A stretch of DNA of 39,702 nt, from contig JAGWYN010000039.1 of assembly GCA_018969295.1 (NCBI GenBank), positions 1 through 39,702 of the forward strand. Direction: 5' to 3'. The notes beneath the pieces are model-generated. The model saw only the letters and a program-made list of their open reading frames with translations. It was not told the origin of the DNA and did not search any database. Made by a program: the position numbers and the translations under genes. Below, in pieces: positions 15,128 to 23,411 of the stretch (the stretch's first letter is position 1; every line of letters begins with the position of its first letter). This stretch comes from Chloroflexota bacterium (GTDB lineage Bacteria > Chloroflexota > Anaerolineae > Caldilineales > Caldilineaceae).

Positions 15128-15985
15128 TCAACTGCTGGCTGCCCGCTCGGCCGCCCGCAACAAATTTTCCATCAGCATGACATTGGTCATCGGCCCAGTG
15201 CCACCCGGCACCGGCGTCAACAGGCTGGCCTGCTCGGCAACCCCGGCCTGGTCACAGTCGCCTTTGAGCCCAGCCTCGGTGTAGGTCGTCCCAAAGTCGA
15301 CGACCACAGCGCCAGGCTTGACCCAGTCCGCCCGCACCAGCTCGGGGCGGCCGACCGCCAGACAGAGAATGTCGGCCCGCCTGCAGACCGCAGGCAGGTC
15401 CACAGTCCGGCTGTGCGCCAACGTGACGGTGCAGTGACGATGCAGAAGCAGCAACGCCATCGGTTTGCCGACGATATCGCTGCGCCCGACGACCACCGCC
15501 TCTCTGCCCTTGAAGTCCACGCCAGCAGCTTCCAACAGACGAATCCCCCCTGCTGGGGTGGCCGGCACAAAATAGGGCTGACGGTCGGCCGCCAGACGGC
15601 CCGCATTGATCGGATGCACACCGTCGACATCCTTGGCCGGGTTGATCCGGTCGATCAGCGCCGCCAGGGCGATGTGCGCAGGAATCGGCTCCAAAATCAT
15701 GATGCCGTGTATGCTGGGCGAACTGTTGAGGTCGGCCAGCGTCTCTTCGACTTCTTCCTGCTGGACAGCATAAGGCAGCTCCACAGCATGAAATTCGACG
15801 CCGACGCTGTCACAGCTTTTCTGGATGGCACGGGCGTAGCCGGCGCTGGCATCGTCGTCGCCCACCCGCAGCACAGCCAGCGTCGGAAGGAGGCCGGCAT
15901 AGCCACGCAGGGCAGCAAAATCCTTCTTCAAACCCTCGCGCAGCTGTTTCGCCAGCGCACGCCCGTCCAGCAGCTGGGCACTCAC
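15128..15985 (-). CDS. folD: FolD-type methylenetetrahydrofolate dehydrogenase, cyclohydrolase residues lost
   Basis: 285 residues. Clear FolD landmarks: KDVDGVHPINAGRL, PATPAGGIRLLE, VVVGRSDIVGKPMALLL, TPVPGGTGPMTNVMLMEN. It oxidises 5,10-methylene-THF to methenyl-THF with NAD(P). Numbering from the GTG matches E. coli: Tyr 50 is kept, but catalytic Lys 54 is Ile (YARAIQK) and Gln 98 is Leu (GIMILEPIP instead of GILVQLPLP). Both residues serve the cyclohydrolase step, so the protein may be dehydrogenase-only. The GTG at 15985 overlaps the cyclodeaminase stop (GTGA) and has GGAGGT six bases upstream, a strong signal for that start. The overlap and order suggest translational coupling with the upstream enzyme. 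Confidence 0.93.
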   Translation of the reverse strand: MSAQLLDGRALAKQLREGLKKDFAALRGYAGLLPTLAVLRVGDDDASAGYARAIQKSCDSVGVEFHAVELPYAVQQEEVEETLADLNSSPSIHGIMILEPIPAHIALAALIDRINPAKDVDGVHPINAGRLAADRQPYFVPATPAGGIRLLEAAGVDFKGREAVVVGRSDIVGKPMALLLLHRHCTVTLAHSRTVDLPAVCRRADILCLAVGRPELVRADWVKPGAVVVDFGTTYTEAGLKGDCDQAGVAEQASLLTPVPGGTGPMTNVMLMENLLRAAERAASS

Positions 15986-16620
15986 AGAGCCACCTCCAAT
16001 GTCGCCTCGATCGCTGCCTGAGCGACCGCGCAAAGAGACGCCCGCTCTGCCAGCAGCGCCGTCACTTTGGCATGCCACACTTCGACAAAGGCTGGGTCTT
16101 TGAGCAGCTTCAGGTTGAGCTTGACGTTGAGGAGCGCGCTCTCAAAGGCCGCGTTGGCCAGATAAAAGGCGGTCGCTGCATCGCTGACGACGTTGCTGTT
16201 GCCGTCGGCGCCAACCGGCGCCGCCAGTTGGAGAAGCGCCAGACACTTTTCGGCAACCTCAAACGGCACCTGGGTGGCCTCTTTCAGCGCAGCCTGGAAC
16301 GCTGCCGTGCGCGCCGCTTTCTCTGCCGCACTCTCTTTGGGCAGCGTATAGGTCGCTGCAACAGCGGCAAACGCCGCAGCATCGGCGTCGACGGCGGCCA
16401 GCAGTTCGGCACGCAACGCCTCCGAACGCACCAGATACCCCTGCATGGCAGCTTCGACAGCGGCATACTTCTTTTTGCCGATCGTAAAACGGATCACCAT
16501 GCTGAGCAAAGCGGCGGCCTGGCTGCCAGTGAGGGCAGCAGCCCCCCCGCCTCCCGGCGTCGGCTCGCCCGCTGCCAGGGCATCCAAAAAAGCAGCTGTG
16601 GTCAATTGGGCTGTGTTCAC
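15982..16620 (-). CDS. Cyclodeaminase/cyclohydrolase family protein (FchA-like)
   Basis: 212 residues, a stand-alone formiminotransferase-cyclodeaminase C-terminal domain without the transferase half. Typical features are the GEPTPGGGGAAAL loop near residue 20 and GNSNVVSDAATAFYLA near 140 (family GNxNxxSDA). The family converts formimino-THF to methenyl-THF, and FchA-type members catalyse methenyl-THF to formyl-THF cyclohydrolysis. No histidine-degradation gene is nearby, whereas FolD follows with a 4-bp overlap. The cyclohydrolase role is therefore favoured. The GTG at 16620 has AAGGA about eight bases upstream. First gene of a three-gene leftward operon (this, FolD, GT-C). Confidence 0.9.
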   Translation of the reverse strand: MNTAQLTTAAFLDALAAGEPTPGGGGAAALTGSQAAALLSMVIRFTIGKKKYAAVEAAMQGYLVRSEALRAELLAAVDADAAAFAAVAATYTLPKESAAEKAARTAAFQAALKEATQVPFEVAEKCLALLQLAAPVGADGNSNVVSDAATAFYLANAAFESALLNVKLNLKLLKDPAFVEVWHAKVTALLAERASLCAVAQAAIEATLEVAL

Positions 16621-16672
16621 CTGAATTTCCTTTGCGCTATGGAACCGGCAAGACTGTTGTCCCCTCTGCCCT

Positions 16673-16682
16673 ATGATACAAT
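16673..16682. promoter_or_regulatory. Overlapping divergent -10 elements (lon and cyclodeaminase)
   Basis: Plus strand: TGA-TACAAT with TACAAT at 16677-16682, an extended -10 for lon (leader of about 90 nt). Minus strand: TG-TATCAT with TATCAT at 16678-16673, a -10 for the cyclodeaminase operon. The two share the same bases, so the polymerases should exclude each other. Neither has a clear -35. Confidence 0.45.
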
Positions 16683-16781
16683 AAGAAGATAAAATGGGTG
16701 CACCGTCTCACCGATCTTGACACAATCGAACCTTGACACAACCCAAAACACCCGCCTCCTTTCAGTGACAGGCCAACCAGG

Positions 16782-19403
16782 ATGAACTACGATCCGATGG
16801 ATTCAGATATGGACGATTGGGAAGACAGCGAAGACGAGGTGATCTACGAATCAGAAGAATTTCGTGAGCAGAGTTCCGTCTTGGAACGACAGCCGGAACC
16901 CATCATCTCCGACGACCTGCCCGTGCTGCCGCTGCGCGGGGTCGTCGTCTACCCGATGATGTGGCTGCCTCTGCCGATCGGACAGGAGCGCAGCATCCGG
17001 CTGGTCGAAAAAACCCTGCCCAACAACCGCATCATCGCCCTCGTCGCCAGCAAAAATGAAAATCTGGACGAACCCGCCCCCCACGAAGTCCACCCGATCG
17101 GCACCGCAGCCCAGGTGCACAGAGTCCTCAAAACCCCCGACGGCACCATGCGGTTGCTCGTGCAGGGGCTCGAACGCATCCGGCTCCTGGAGTTCACGCA
17201 GGAACGCCCCTTCCTGCGGGCGCGCATCGAAATTTTGCCCGAGACCCAGGAAGAAGGGCTGGAGATGGAGGCGCTGATGCGGGCCGTCCAGGATCTCTTC
17301 CGCCGACTGATCGACCTCGAACCCCAGATGCCCGACGAATTGGCCATCATGTCGATCAACGTCGAGGATGGCCGCCAGCTGGCCTACCTGGTGGCCAGCA
17401 GCATGCGCCTCAAACTGGAAGATGCCCAGGCGATGCTCGAGATGGATCGGGTGCGCGACAAACTGTTGCGCCTGATCCAACTGCTCAAAAAAGAAGTTGA
17501 AGTGCTCGAACTGGGGCGCAAAATCCAGTCGGAGGCACAGGGCGAAATGGAACGGATGCAGCGTGAGTTCTTTTTGCGCGAGCAGATGCGTGCGATCCAA
17601 AAAGAGCTGGGCGAAGAGGACGAGCATGCCGCAGACATTCGAGAACTGGAAGAACGAATCGCAGCCGCCGGAATGAGCGAAGAGGCCGAACGCGAGGCGT
17701 TGCGCGAGCTGGCACGGATGCGGCGCATGCCGATCCAGGCCGCCGAGTACAGCGTGATCAAGACCTACCTGGACTTGATGGTCAGCTTGCCCTGGCGCAA
17801 CAGCACAGTCGACAATCTGGACATCAAACACGCACGCTCGGTGCTCGACGAAGACCACTATGGGCTCTCCGAGATCAAGGAACGAATTCTGGAATTTTTG
17901 GCGGTCCGCAAGCTGCGCGCTGAACGACGGCTCCGACAACGCAGCCGCGGAGAAACCGTCGGCGACAAGATTCGCCGCGAACGCGAGGGGTTGGTGCTCT
18001 GCTTTGTCGGCCCACCTGGGGTCGGCAAAACCAGCCTGGGGCTGAGCATTGCCCGGGCCATGAACCGCAAATTTATCCGGCTTGCCCTGGGCGGGGTGCG
18101 CGACGAGGCCGATATCCGCGGCTTCCGGCGCACCTATATTGGGGCAATGCCCGGCCGCATCATCCAAAACCTGCGGCGCGTGGAAAGCCGCAACCCAGTC
18201 TTCATGCTCGACGAAGTCGACAAGCTGGGCCGGGATTTTCGGGGAGACCCCAGCAGCGCACTGCTCGAAGTGCTCGACCCCGAACAAAATCGAGAATTTC
18301 GCGACCACTACCTGGATGTTCCCTTCGATTTGAGCCAGGTGCTCTTTGTCACCACCGCCAACGTGCTGGACACAATCCCACCAGCCTTGCGCGACCGCAT
18401 GGAGATCATCCAGCTGAGCAGCTACACCGAAGACGAAAAAGTCAACATCGCCAAGGGCTATCTGGTGCCCAGACAGATCAAAGAGAACGGGTTGCGCCCG
18501 ACCGAGGTGCGTTTTACCGACGACGCCCTGCACGAAATCGTTCAAGGCTACACGCGCGAGGCCGGGGTTCGCAACCTGGAACGCCAGATCAGCAAGGTGT
18601 GCCGCAAAATCGCCGCCGGCGTCGCTGCCGGGGATATCAAACGCGGGCGGATGGTGCGCAACAAAGACGTGACAATCTATCTGGGTAGACGACGGTTTTT
18701 TGACGAGGAGATCGAAGAACGCCTGCAAAACCCAGGCGTGGCCATCGGGCTGGTCTGGACCGAAGCAGGAGGAGATATCACCTTTTTTGAGGCGACACGG
18801 CTGCCAGGCGCCAAAGGCTACACCCTCACCGGCCAGTTGGGCGACGTGATGAAAGAAAGCGCCCAAGCAGCGCTCAGCTATGTCCGCGCCCGGGCCGAAT
18901 CGCTCGGGATCGACACAGATTTCTTCGCACACAGCGACCTCCATCTCCATATCCCCGAAGGCGCCATTCCCAAGGACGGTCCCAGCGCCGGGATCACCAT
19001 GGCTACGTCGCTGGCCAGCCTGCTGACCAACCGCCCCGTACGCCCCAAGTTGGGAATGACCGGCGAAATCACGCTGCGCGGCAAGGTGCTGCCGATCGGC
19101 GGTGTGAAAGAAAAGGTGCTGGCCGCTGCACGCTACGGCCTGGACACCGTCATCCTGCCCCGGCGCAACGACTCAGATCTGGAGGAGCTGCCCGAACCTG
19201 TGCGCAGCACCATGAAATTTATTCTGGTCGATACCGTCGACCAGGTGCTGGAAGCTGCCCTGCTCTCCCCAGAGGACGTGCAGGGCACAGACAGGAGCAC
19301 AGACAAGGGCACAGACAGGAGCACAGACAGGAGCACAGACAAGGGACAAAAATCCCCCAAAACAGCACGAACCCCACGCCGGCGCGCCCCCATTTCCCCC
19401 TAG
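16782..19403 (+). CDS. lon: ATP-dependent Lon protease
   Basis: 873 residues. N-terminal Lon substrate-binding domain (ISDDLPVLPLRGVVVYP from about 42), coiled-coil middle, AAA+ module with Walker A GPPGVGKTS near 409, Walker B VFMLDEVDKLG, sensor region, and the C-terminal Ser-Lys protease with KDGPSAGITMATSL (Ser near 735) and RGKVLPIGGVKEKVLAA (Lys near 778). It degrades misfolded and regulatory proteins in the cytoplasm. Two oddities: the first ~35 residues are strongly acidic (DSDMDDWEDSEDEVIYE), and the last ~40 residues are a low-complexity tail (TDRSTDKG units, then basic) made by tandem DNA repeats. No CIRCE element was seen upstream. Confidence 0.97.
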   Translation: MNYDPMDSDMDDWEDSEDEVIYESEEFREQSSVLERQPEPIISDDLPVLPLRGVVVYPMMWLPLPIGQERSIRLVEKTLPNNRIIALVASKNENLDEPAPHEVHPIGTAAQVHRVLKTPDGTMRLLVQGLERIRLLEFTQERPFLRARIEILPETQEEGLEMEALMRAVQDLFRRLIDLEPQMPDELAIMSINVEDGRQLAYLVASSMRLKLEDAQAMLEMDRVRDKLLRLIQLLKKEVEVLELGRKIQSEAQGEMERMQREFFLREQMRAIQKELGEEDEHAADIRELEERIAAAGMSEEAEREALRELARMRRMPIQAAEYSVIKTYLDLMVSLPWRNSTVDNLDIKHARSVLDEDHYGLSEIKERILEFLAVRKLRAERRLRQRSRGETVGDKIRREREGLVLCFVGPPGVGKTSLGLSIARAMNRKFIRLALGGVRDEADIRGFRRTYIGAMPGRIIQNLRRVESRNPVFMLDEVDKLGRDFRGDPSSALLEVLDPEQNREFRDHYLDVPFDLSQVLFVTTANVLDTIPPALRDRMEIIQLSSYTEDEKVNIAKGYLVPRQIKENGLRPTEVRFTDDALHEIVQGYTREAGVRNLERQISKVCRKIAAGVAAGDIKRGRMVRNKDVTIYLGRRRFFDEEIEERLQNPGVAIGLVWTEAGGDITFFEATRLPGAKGYTLTGQLGDVMKESAQAALSYVRARAESLGIDTDFFAHSDLHLHIPEGAIPKDGPSAGITMATSLASLLTNRPVRPKLGMTGEITLRGKVLPIGGVKEKVLAAARYGLDTVILPRRNDSDLEELPEPVRSTMKFILVDTVDQVLEAALLSPEDVQGTDRSTDKGTDRSTDRSTDKGQKSPKTARTPRRRAPISP
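19284..19343 (+). repeat. Five 12-bp tandem units in the lon tail
   Basis: Five units of the form (G/A)GCACAGACA(G/A)G stay in frame and encode alternating GTDR/STDR/STDK blocks at the extreme C-terminus of Lon. Confidence 0.9.
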
Positions 19404-19437
19404 CAGCCGCCAGGACAGCGAACAGTTCATCCCACAA

Positions 19438-19467
19438 TTGACGCCAAACTTCATTTTATGTTATCAT
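19438..19467 (+). promoter_or_regulatory. Promoter for the PHP-AlbA fusion gene
   Basis: TTGACG (19438-19443), 18-nt spacer, TATCAT (19462-19467) preceded by TGT, an extended -10. The predicted start near 19474 gives a leader of about 90 nt. Confidence 0.65.
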
Positions 19468-19476
19468 AAAAAGGTA

Positions 19477-19554
19477 GGTCCTCTCTGGTCGAGCGACGAA
19501 TCGCCCGGCCAGAGATCGTGGGCCAGCGTGTCTTACTTTGGTCGAGAGGAGACC
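19477..19554 (+). promoter_or_regulatory. Leader with two mutually exclusive foldings
   Basis: Fold A: TCTCTGG (19482-19488) pairs with CCAGAGA (19509-19515), enclosing GCGA-CGAA-TCGC (19493-19504). Fold B: GGT+CCTCTC (19477-19485) pairs with GAGAGG+ACC (19544-19549 and 19552-19554), burying most of the AGGAG at 19547-19551. The two share 19482-19485, so forming A would free the ribosome binding site. No known riboswitch class is recognised. Confidence 0.4.
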
Positions 19555-19564
19555 AGACAAATCT

Positions 19565-21529
19565 GTGAGTCGCAAAAAAAAATCGAATAGTGGGGGCACA
19601 CAGCCGACCCCACCCCCCAAAAACCAACGGCGCTGGTACAAAGTCGATCTGCATCTGCATACCCCAGCTTCGCACGACTACGAAGAACCCGGCACCAGCT
19701 ACCTGGACTGGCTGCGCAAAGCTGCACAGCAAGGGCTGGAGATGGTGGCGATCACGGACCACAACACGGTCGCCGGGATCAGCGCCATTCGCAAAGAGCT
19801 GGACTGGCTGACCCAGCTGGAGGCGCAGGGACGGCTGACCGACCCGGAACGCGCTCGGCTGCAGGGCTGGCGTGAGGCCGCCAATCAGGTAGTCGTCCTT
19901 CCTGGCTTTGAGTTTACCGCTACATTTGGGTTCCATATTTTGGCAATTTTTCCAGCCGAAACCTCCATACGCCAGCTGGAACATATTTTGTTGTCGATGA
20001 AGGTCCCTGCCAACAAGCTCGACGCCGGCAGCACCGAGACCGGAGCGACGACCGACGTGCTGACAGCCTACCGAATCATCCACGAGGCAGGAGGGCTGGT
20101 GATTGCAGCACACGCAAACAGCACCCATGGCGTGGCGATGCGCAATTTCCCCTTTGGCGGACAGACCAAGATCGCCTACACCCAGGACCCGCACCTGGAT
20201 GCACTGGAGGTGACCGACCTGGATCGGCCCGGGCGCTCGACCGCTCGCTTTTTCAACGGGAGCAAGTCTGAATACCCGCGGCGCATGCACTGCCTGCAGG
20301 GCAGCGACGCCCATCGGCTGACAGCAGACCCCCGCACCCCCAAACGACTGGGAATCGGCGATCGGGCCAGCGAACTTCTGCTGGACGAACCGACTTTTGA
20401 CGCGCTGGCCACGCTCTTGCGCTCCAAACAGTTTGACCGCGTGCGCCCTGCCCGCCCAGCCGACAAACCGTTTGACCCGTTGGACGTCGTGCGCGATGAA
20501 GGGCCGACGCTGGTGCAGAGCTTCCATGAGTCGGCAGCCCAGCGCGGAGGCAAATTCGACGCCATCCTGGCCGATCTCTGCGCCTTTGCCAACACAGCTG
20601 GCGGCGTCGCCTACATCGGTGCCGGGCCGGGCAAAGACAAGCTGCGCGGCCTGAACACCCCCACCCAGGTCGAGCAGGAGATCCGCCGCGCACTCGACGA
20701 ACGGATGACCCCCCGCTTCGAAGTCAAAATCGACACAGTGCAAAGTGGCAGCGCCAAAGTGCTGCGCGTCCAGGTGGCCAAAGGGCTCGACCTTCCCTAT
20801 GCCCTGGATGCCAACCGCTTCTACGTGCGCGACGAGGCGGAGACGACACTCGCCGTGCGCGACGAGATCGTCGCCCTGGTCCGCGAGGCGCTGGGGTTCG
20901 AACCCGACAGCGAGGAGCCCCCCCCCCTCCCCGAGTCCCCCCAAGAAACAGCCAAACCGGCCAGACGCCCTCCCCGCAAAGCAGCTGCACAGCCCACAGC
21001 TGCACAGCCCACAGCTGCACAGCCCACAGCCGCACAGCCCACAGCCGCACAGCCCACAGCCGCACAGCCTGTCCTCAAACAGCCTGTCCTCAAACAGCCT
21101 GTCCTCAAACAGCCCGCCGCCAGACCCCTGCCGCAGCCTGTCGTCGAAGGGAGCTCTCCGACCTCACCGACCGACGACACCACCTTTTACCTGCCGCAGG
21201 TCGGCGTGGAGATTGTCGACAGCGAAGAGCGCAACGGCCACCGCTTCTATACAATCCGCGACCTGCGCAACGGCCATGTGATCAAAAATGTGACCCGCAA
21301 GGGGGCCCGCAAATTGTGGAGCTACGCCATCCAACAGGCTGAAGATCGCCCCGTCGACCCGGCCAAAATTGAATGGCGCCAGGACACTGGCTTTGTCCGA
21401 ATGGAACGCCGGGCAGGCAAGATGCGCTACGACCTGGCTCTGCGGGAAAAAGGACAGATTCGCATCTTCTATGGGGTGACCGATGACGGCATGGACGGTG
21501 TCTGGGCTCAATTCCTGCAGGACGAGTAG
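19565..21529 (+). CDS. PHP-domain / Schlafen AlbA_2 fusion protein
   Basis: 654 residues from GTG 19565 (AGGAG 13 bases upstream); a TTG at 19538 would add nine residues. Residues ~25-270 form a PHP phosphoesterase domain with all metal motifs: DLHLHTPASHD, ITDHNT, PGFEFT, AAHANS, GSDAH. Residues ~310-440 match the Schlafen-type AlbA_2 domain (HESAAQRGGKFDAI, then ICAFANT-like LCAFANTAGGVAYIGA). A repeat-built linker (AQPTA x5, QPVLK x3) leads to a ~105-residue C-terminal domain that is not recognised (from LPQVGVEIVDSEE). PHP enzymes cleave phosphoesters or act as nucleases; AlbA_2 domains bind nucleic acid and appear in regulators and defence proteins. A nucleic-acid-directed phosphoesterase is plausible. 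It follows lon with its own promoter. Confidence 0.85.
   Translation: MSRKKKSNSGGTQPTPPPKNQRRWYKVDLHLHTPASHDYEEPGTSYLDWLRKAAQQGLEMVAITDHNTVAGISAIRKELDWLTQLEAQGRLTDPERARLQGWREAANQVVVLPGFEFTATFGFHILAIFPAETSIRQLEHILLSMKVPANKLDAGSTETGATTDVLTAYRIIHEAGGLVIAAHANSTHGVAMRNFPFGGQTKIAYTQDPHLDALEVTDLDRPGRSTARFFNGSKSEYPRRMHCLQGSDAHRLTADPRTPKRLGIGDRASELLLDEPTFDALATLLRSKQFDRVRPARPADKPFDPLDVVRDEGPTLVQSFHESAAQRGGKFDAILADLCAFANTAGGVAYIGAGPGKDKLRGLNTPTQVEQEIRRALDERMTPRFEVKIDTVQSGSAKVLRVQVAKGLDLPYALDANRFYVRDEAETTLAVRDEIVALVREALGFEPDSEEPPPLPESPQETAKPARRPPRKAAAQPTAAQPTAAQPTAAQPTAAQPTAAQPVLKQPVLKQPVLKQPAARPLPQPVVEGSSPTSPTDDTTFYLPQVGVEIVDSEERNGHRFYTIRDLRNGHVIKNVTRKGARKLWSYAIQQAEDRPVDPAKIEWRQDTGFVRMERRAGKMRYDLALREKGQIRIFYGVTDDGMDGVWAQFLQDE
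20984..21114 (+). repeat. Two adjacent 15-bp tandem arrays in the PHP-AlbA linker
   Basis: GC(T/C)GCACAGCCCACA is repeated five times plus a partial copy (20984-21069), followed by TGTCCTCAAACAGCC three times (21070-21114). Both are in frame and give AQPTA and QPVLK units. First-array copies 1-3 have T and copies 4-6 have C at the third base, suggesting stepwise block duplication. Confidence 0.92.
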
Positions 21530-21569
21530 AGACGTCGTACCCAAACAGGAGCTGACGCAACCCGCAAGC

Positions 21570-22484
21570 TCACCAAAGATAGATGAGCCCCACGACAGCC
21601 AGCGCCCAGAACGCACTGTTGACCAACAGCGGACGATCTTCGAGCAGCAGCTCGTCTGGGGCTCCCCCCAGCTGTTTGACATGGACCAGATATAGATAGC
21701 GCGCCAGCATATAAAAGACAAATGGCACGGTCAACAACATCTTGGAATGGGCCAACGCAGTCGTGGCGTCGAAGCTGTAAAAAGTATAGGAGACCAGGGT
21801 GGCCGTCACCACCATCCCGATGATCTGGTCCAAAAGCGGCAGGTTGTACTCAGACAGGATGGCGCGGTGGCTGGCAGCCCCCCCTTCCAGCAGCACAATC
21901 TCCTGGCGTCGCTTACCAAAGCCCAGAAAAAGCGCCAGCAGCGTCACACAGACATAGAGCCAGGGACTGAAATTTTCCACCTGGACCACGACCACACCGG
22001 CGACGACCCGCAGCAAAAAACCGAGCGCCAGCACCATTACGTCAACAATCACCACATTTTTGAGCCAGAAGCTGTAGGCCACATTCTGAACCAGATAGAC
22101 GAGCAAAATCCAGCCAGCCCAGAAATGGAGCCAAAACGCAATCGCCAGCGCAGCCAGGGCCAGCAGCCCCGTGGCCACCCATGCCACCCGAGGGTCCAGC
22201 TGGCCGCTCGCCAGCGGGCGATTGCGTTTCCGGGGATGTCGGCGATCCTTTTCTCTGTCTGCCAGGTCATTGACAATGTAAACACTGCTCGAAATCAAAC
22301 AGAAAGCCAGAAAGATCAACGTCGTCTGCACAAAGAGATCCAACCTGAAAAGCTTGCCGTCAAAGACAATCGCCGCGTAGACGATGAGACTCTTGGCCCA
22401 CTGGCGAGGACGCATGGTGCGCAGCAGCCCACTGAGCTGATTGCGTTCGCTGGAAAAACCTGTCGACAGAGATGAGGGTGGCAT
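21570..22484 (-). CDS. UbiA-family prenyltransferase, decaprenyl-phosphate phosphoribosyltransferase-like
   Basis: 304 residues, about eight to nine membrane helices. The start of the mature region reads RTMRPRQWAKSLIVYAAIVF, and the first Asp-rich motif is NDLADREKDRRHPRKRNRP with the LASG that follows, the form found in DPPR synthases (5-phosphoribosyl-1-pyrophosphate:decaprenyl-phosphate transferase). DPPR supplies lipid-linked pentose for cell-wall polymers in actinobacteria; in this lineage the end product is unknown. A second Asp motif would be 'SFDATTALAHSK'-like and is weak. The ATG at 22484 has AAGGA seven bases upstream. It converges on the PHP-AlbA gene with a 40-bp gap that holds no clear terminator. 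Two other GT-C genes in the window could use such lipid-linked sugars. Confidence 0.82.
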   Translation of the reverse strand: MPPSSLSTGFSSERNQLSGLLRTMRPRQWAKSLIVYAAIVFDGKLFRLDLFVQTTLIFLAFCLISSSVYIVNDLADREKDRRHPRKRNRPLASGQLDPRVAWVATGLLALAALAIAFWLHFWAGWILLVYLVQNVAYSFWLKNVVIVDVMVLALGFLLRVVAGVVVVQVENFSPWLYVCVTLLALFLGFGKRRQEIVLLEGGAASHRAILSEYNLPLLDQIIGMVVTATLVSYTFYSFDATTALAHSKMLLTVPFVFYMLARYLYLVHVKQLGGAPDELLLEDRPLLVNSAFWALAVVGLIYLW

Positions 22485-22559
22485 GAATAATTCCTTCTAT
22501 GGACGATTCCAAACGGCAGCCAGGCAGTTGAACCGCCTGGCCCGCAGGAGCGGCTTTCC

Positions 22560-23411
22560 ATGTTACCGGAACAGCAGCCATTTCTGCAATCAGCGATGAA
22601 GAAAGAACGACTGGATCGACTGGTGCATGCGCGCGGGCTGGCTCCCAGCCGAGAGCAGGCACAGCGGCTGATCATGGCGGGTGAAATCGAAGTCAACGGT
22701 GTCCGCTCGGACAAACCCGGACATCTGGTCGACGCCGCTGCCGCCATCGCAGTGCGGCAGCCCCTCCCGTACGTCAGCCGTGGAGGAGTCAAGCTGGCCG
22801 CAGCACTCGACGCGTTTGCACTCGCTGTCCACAACCTGGTCGCCGTCGATATCGGGGCCAGCACCGGTGGCTTCACCGACTGCCTGCTGCAGCGGGGGGC
22901 AGCCTGCATCTATGCGGTCGATGTCGGCTACGGCCAGCTGGCCTGGAAACTGCGCACCGACCCAAGGGTCGTCGTGCTGGACCGCACCAACGTGCGCTAT
23001 CTGGAAGCACTGCCGGGGGGGGTCTGCGCCAGCCTGGCAGTCATCGACGCCAGCTTCATCGGTCTGGCGTTGGTGCTGCCGGCAGCGCTGCGGCTGCTCT
23101 CCCCAGAAGGCCAGATCGTCGCATTGGTCAAGCCACAGTTCGAGGCTGGTGCGGCAGATGTCGGCAAAGGCGGGGTCGTGCGCGAGACAGCGGTCCACCG
23201 GCGGGTCCTGCACGAAAGTTGCACCGCCGCCGAAGCGCTAGGCCTGCATGTCGCCGGTCTAATCACCTCCCCAGCCCTTGGGCCGGCCGGCAACGTCGAG
23301 TTTCTGCTCTGGCTGACGCGCACAGCCCCGACCAGCCCCTTCGCGCGCGAACCCGCCATCGCTGCGGCCTTGGCCGCAGCAGAGTCACTGCGCCGTCGAC
23401 CCGCCAGCTGA
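22560..23411 (+). CDS. tlyA: TlyA-family rRNA 2'-O-methyltransferase / hemolysin-like
   Basis: 283 residues. N-terminal S4 RNA-binding domain (RLDRLVHARGLAPSREQAQR...GEIEVNG), then an FtsJ/RrmJ-like Rossmann methyltransferase: SRGGVKL (catalytic Lys), VAVDIGASTGGFTDCLLQ (SAM loop), VIDASF (Asp), ALVKPQFE (Lys) and NVEFLLWL (Glu), so the K-D-K-E set is complete. Homologues 2'-O-methylate C1409 of 16S and, in the long type, C1920 of 23S rRNA. The ATG at 22560 has AGGAG nine bases upstream; an internal ATG at 22596 would remove the short non-conserved N-terminus. Its 3' end overlaps the convergent ferredoxin gene by 27 bp. Confidence 0.93.
   Translation: MLPEQQPFLQSAMKKERLDRLVHARGLAPSREQAQRLIMAGEIEVNGVRSDKPGHLVDAAAAIAVRQPLPYVSRGGVKLAAALDAFALAVHNLVAVDIGASTGGFTDCLLQRGAACIYAVDVGYGQLAWKLRTDPRVVVLDRTNVRYLEALPGGVCASLAVIDASFIGLALVLPAALRLLSPEGQIVALVKPQFEAGAADVGKGGVVRETAVHRRVLHESCTAAEALGLHVAGLITSPALGPAGNVEFLLWLTRTAPTSPFAREPAIAAALAAAESLRRRPAS

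Noticed and set aside
16715..16735. Two TTGACA boxes as a -35 for lon
   Set aside because: No acceptable -10 lies 16-19 bases downstream of either; the extended -10 at 16677-16682 is better.
20984..21114. CRISPR-like array
   Set aside because: The units are contiguous without spacers, in frame and code for a low-complexity linker.
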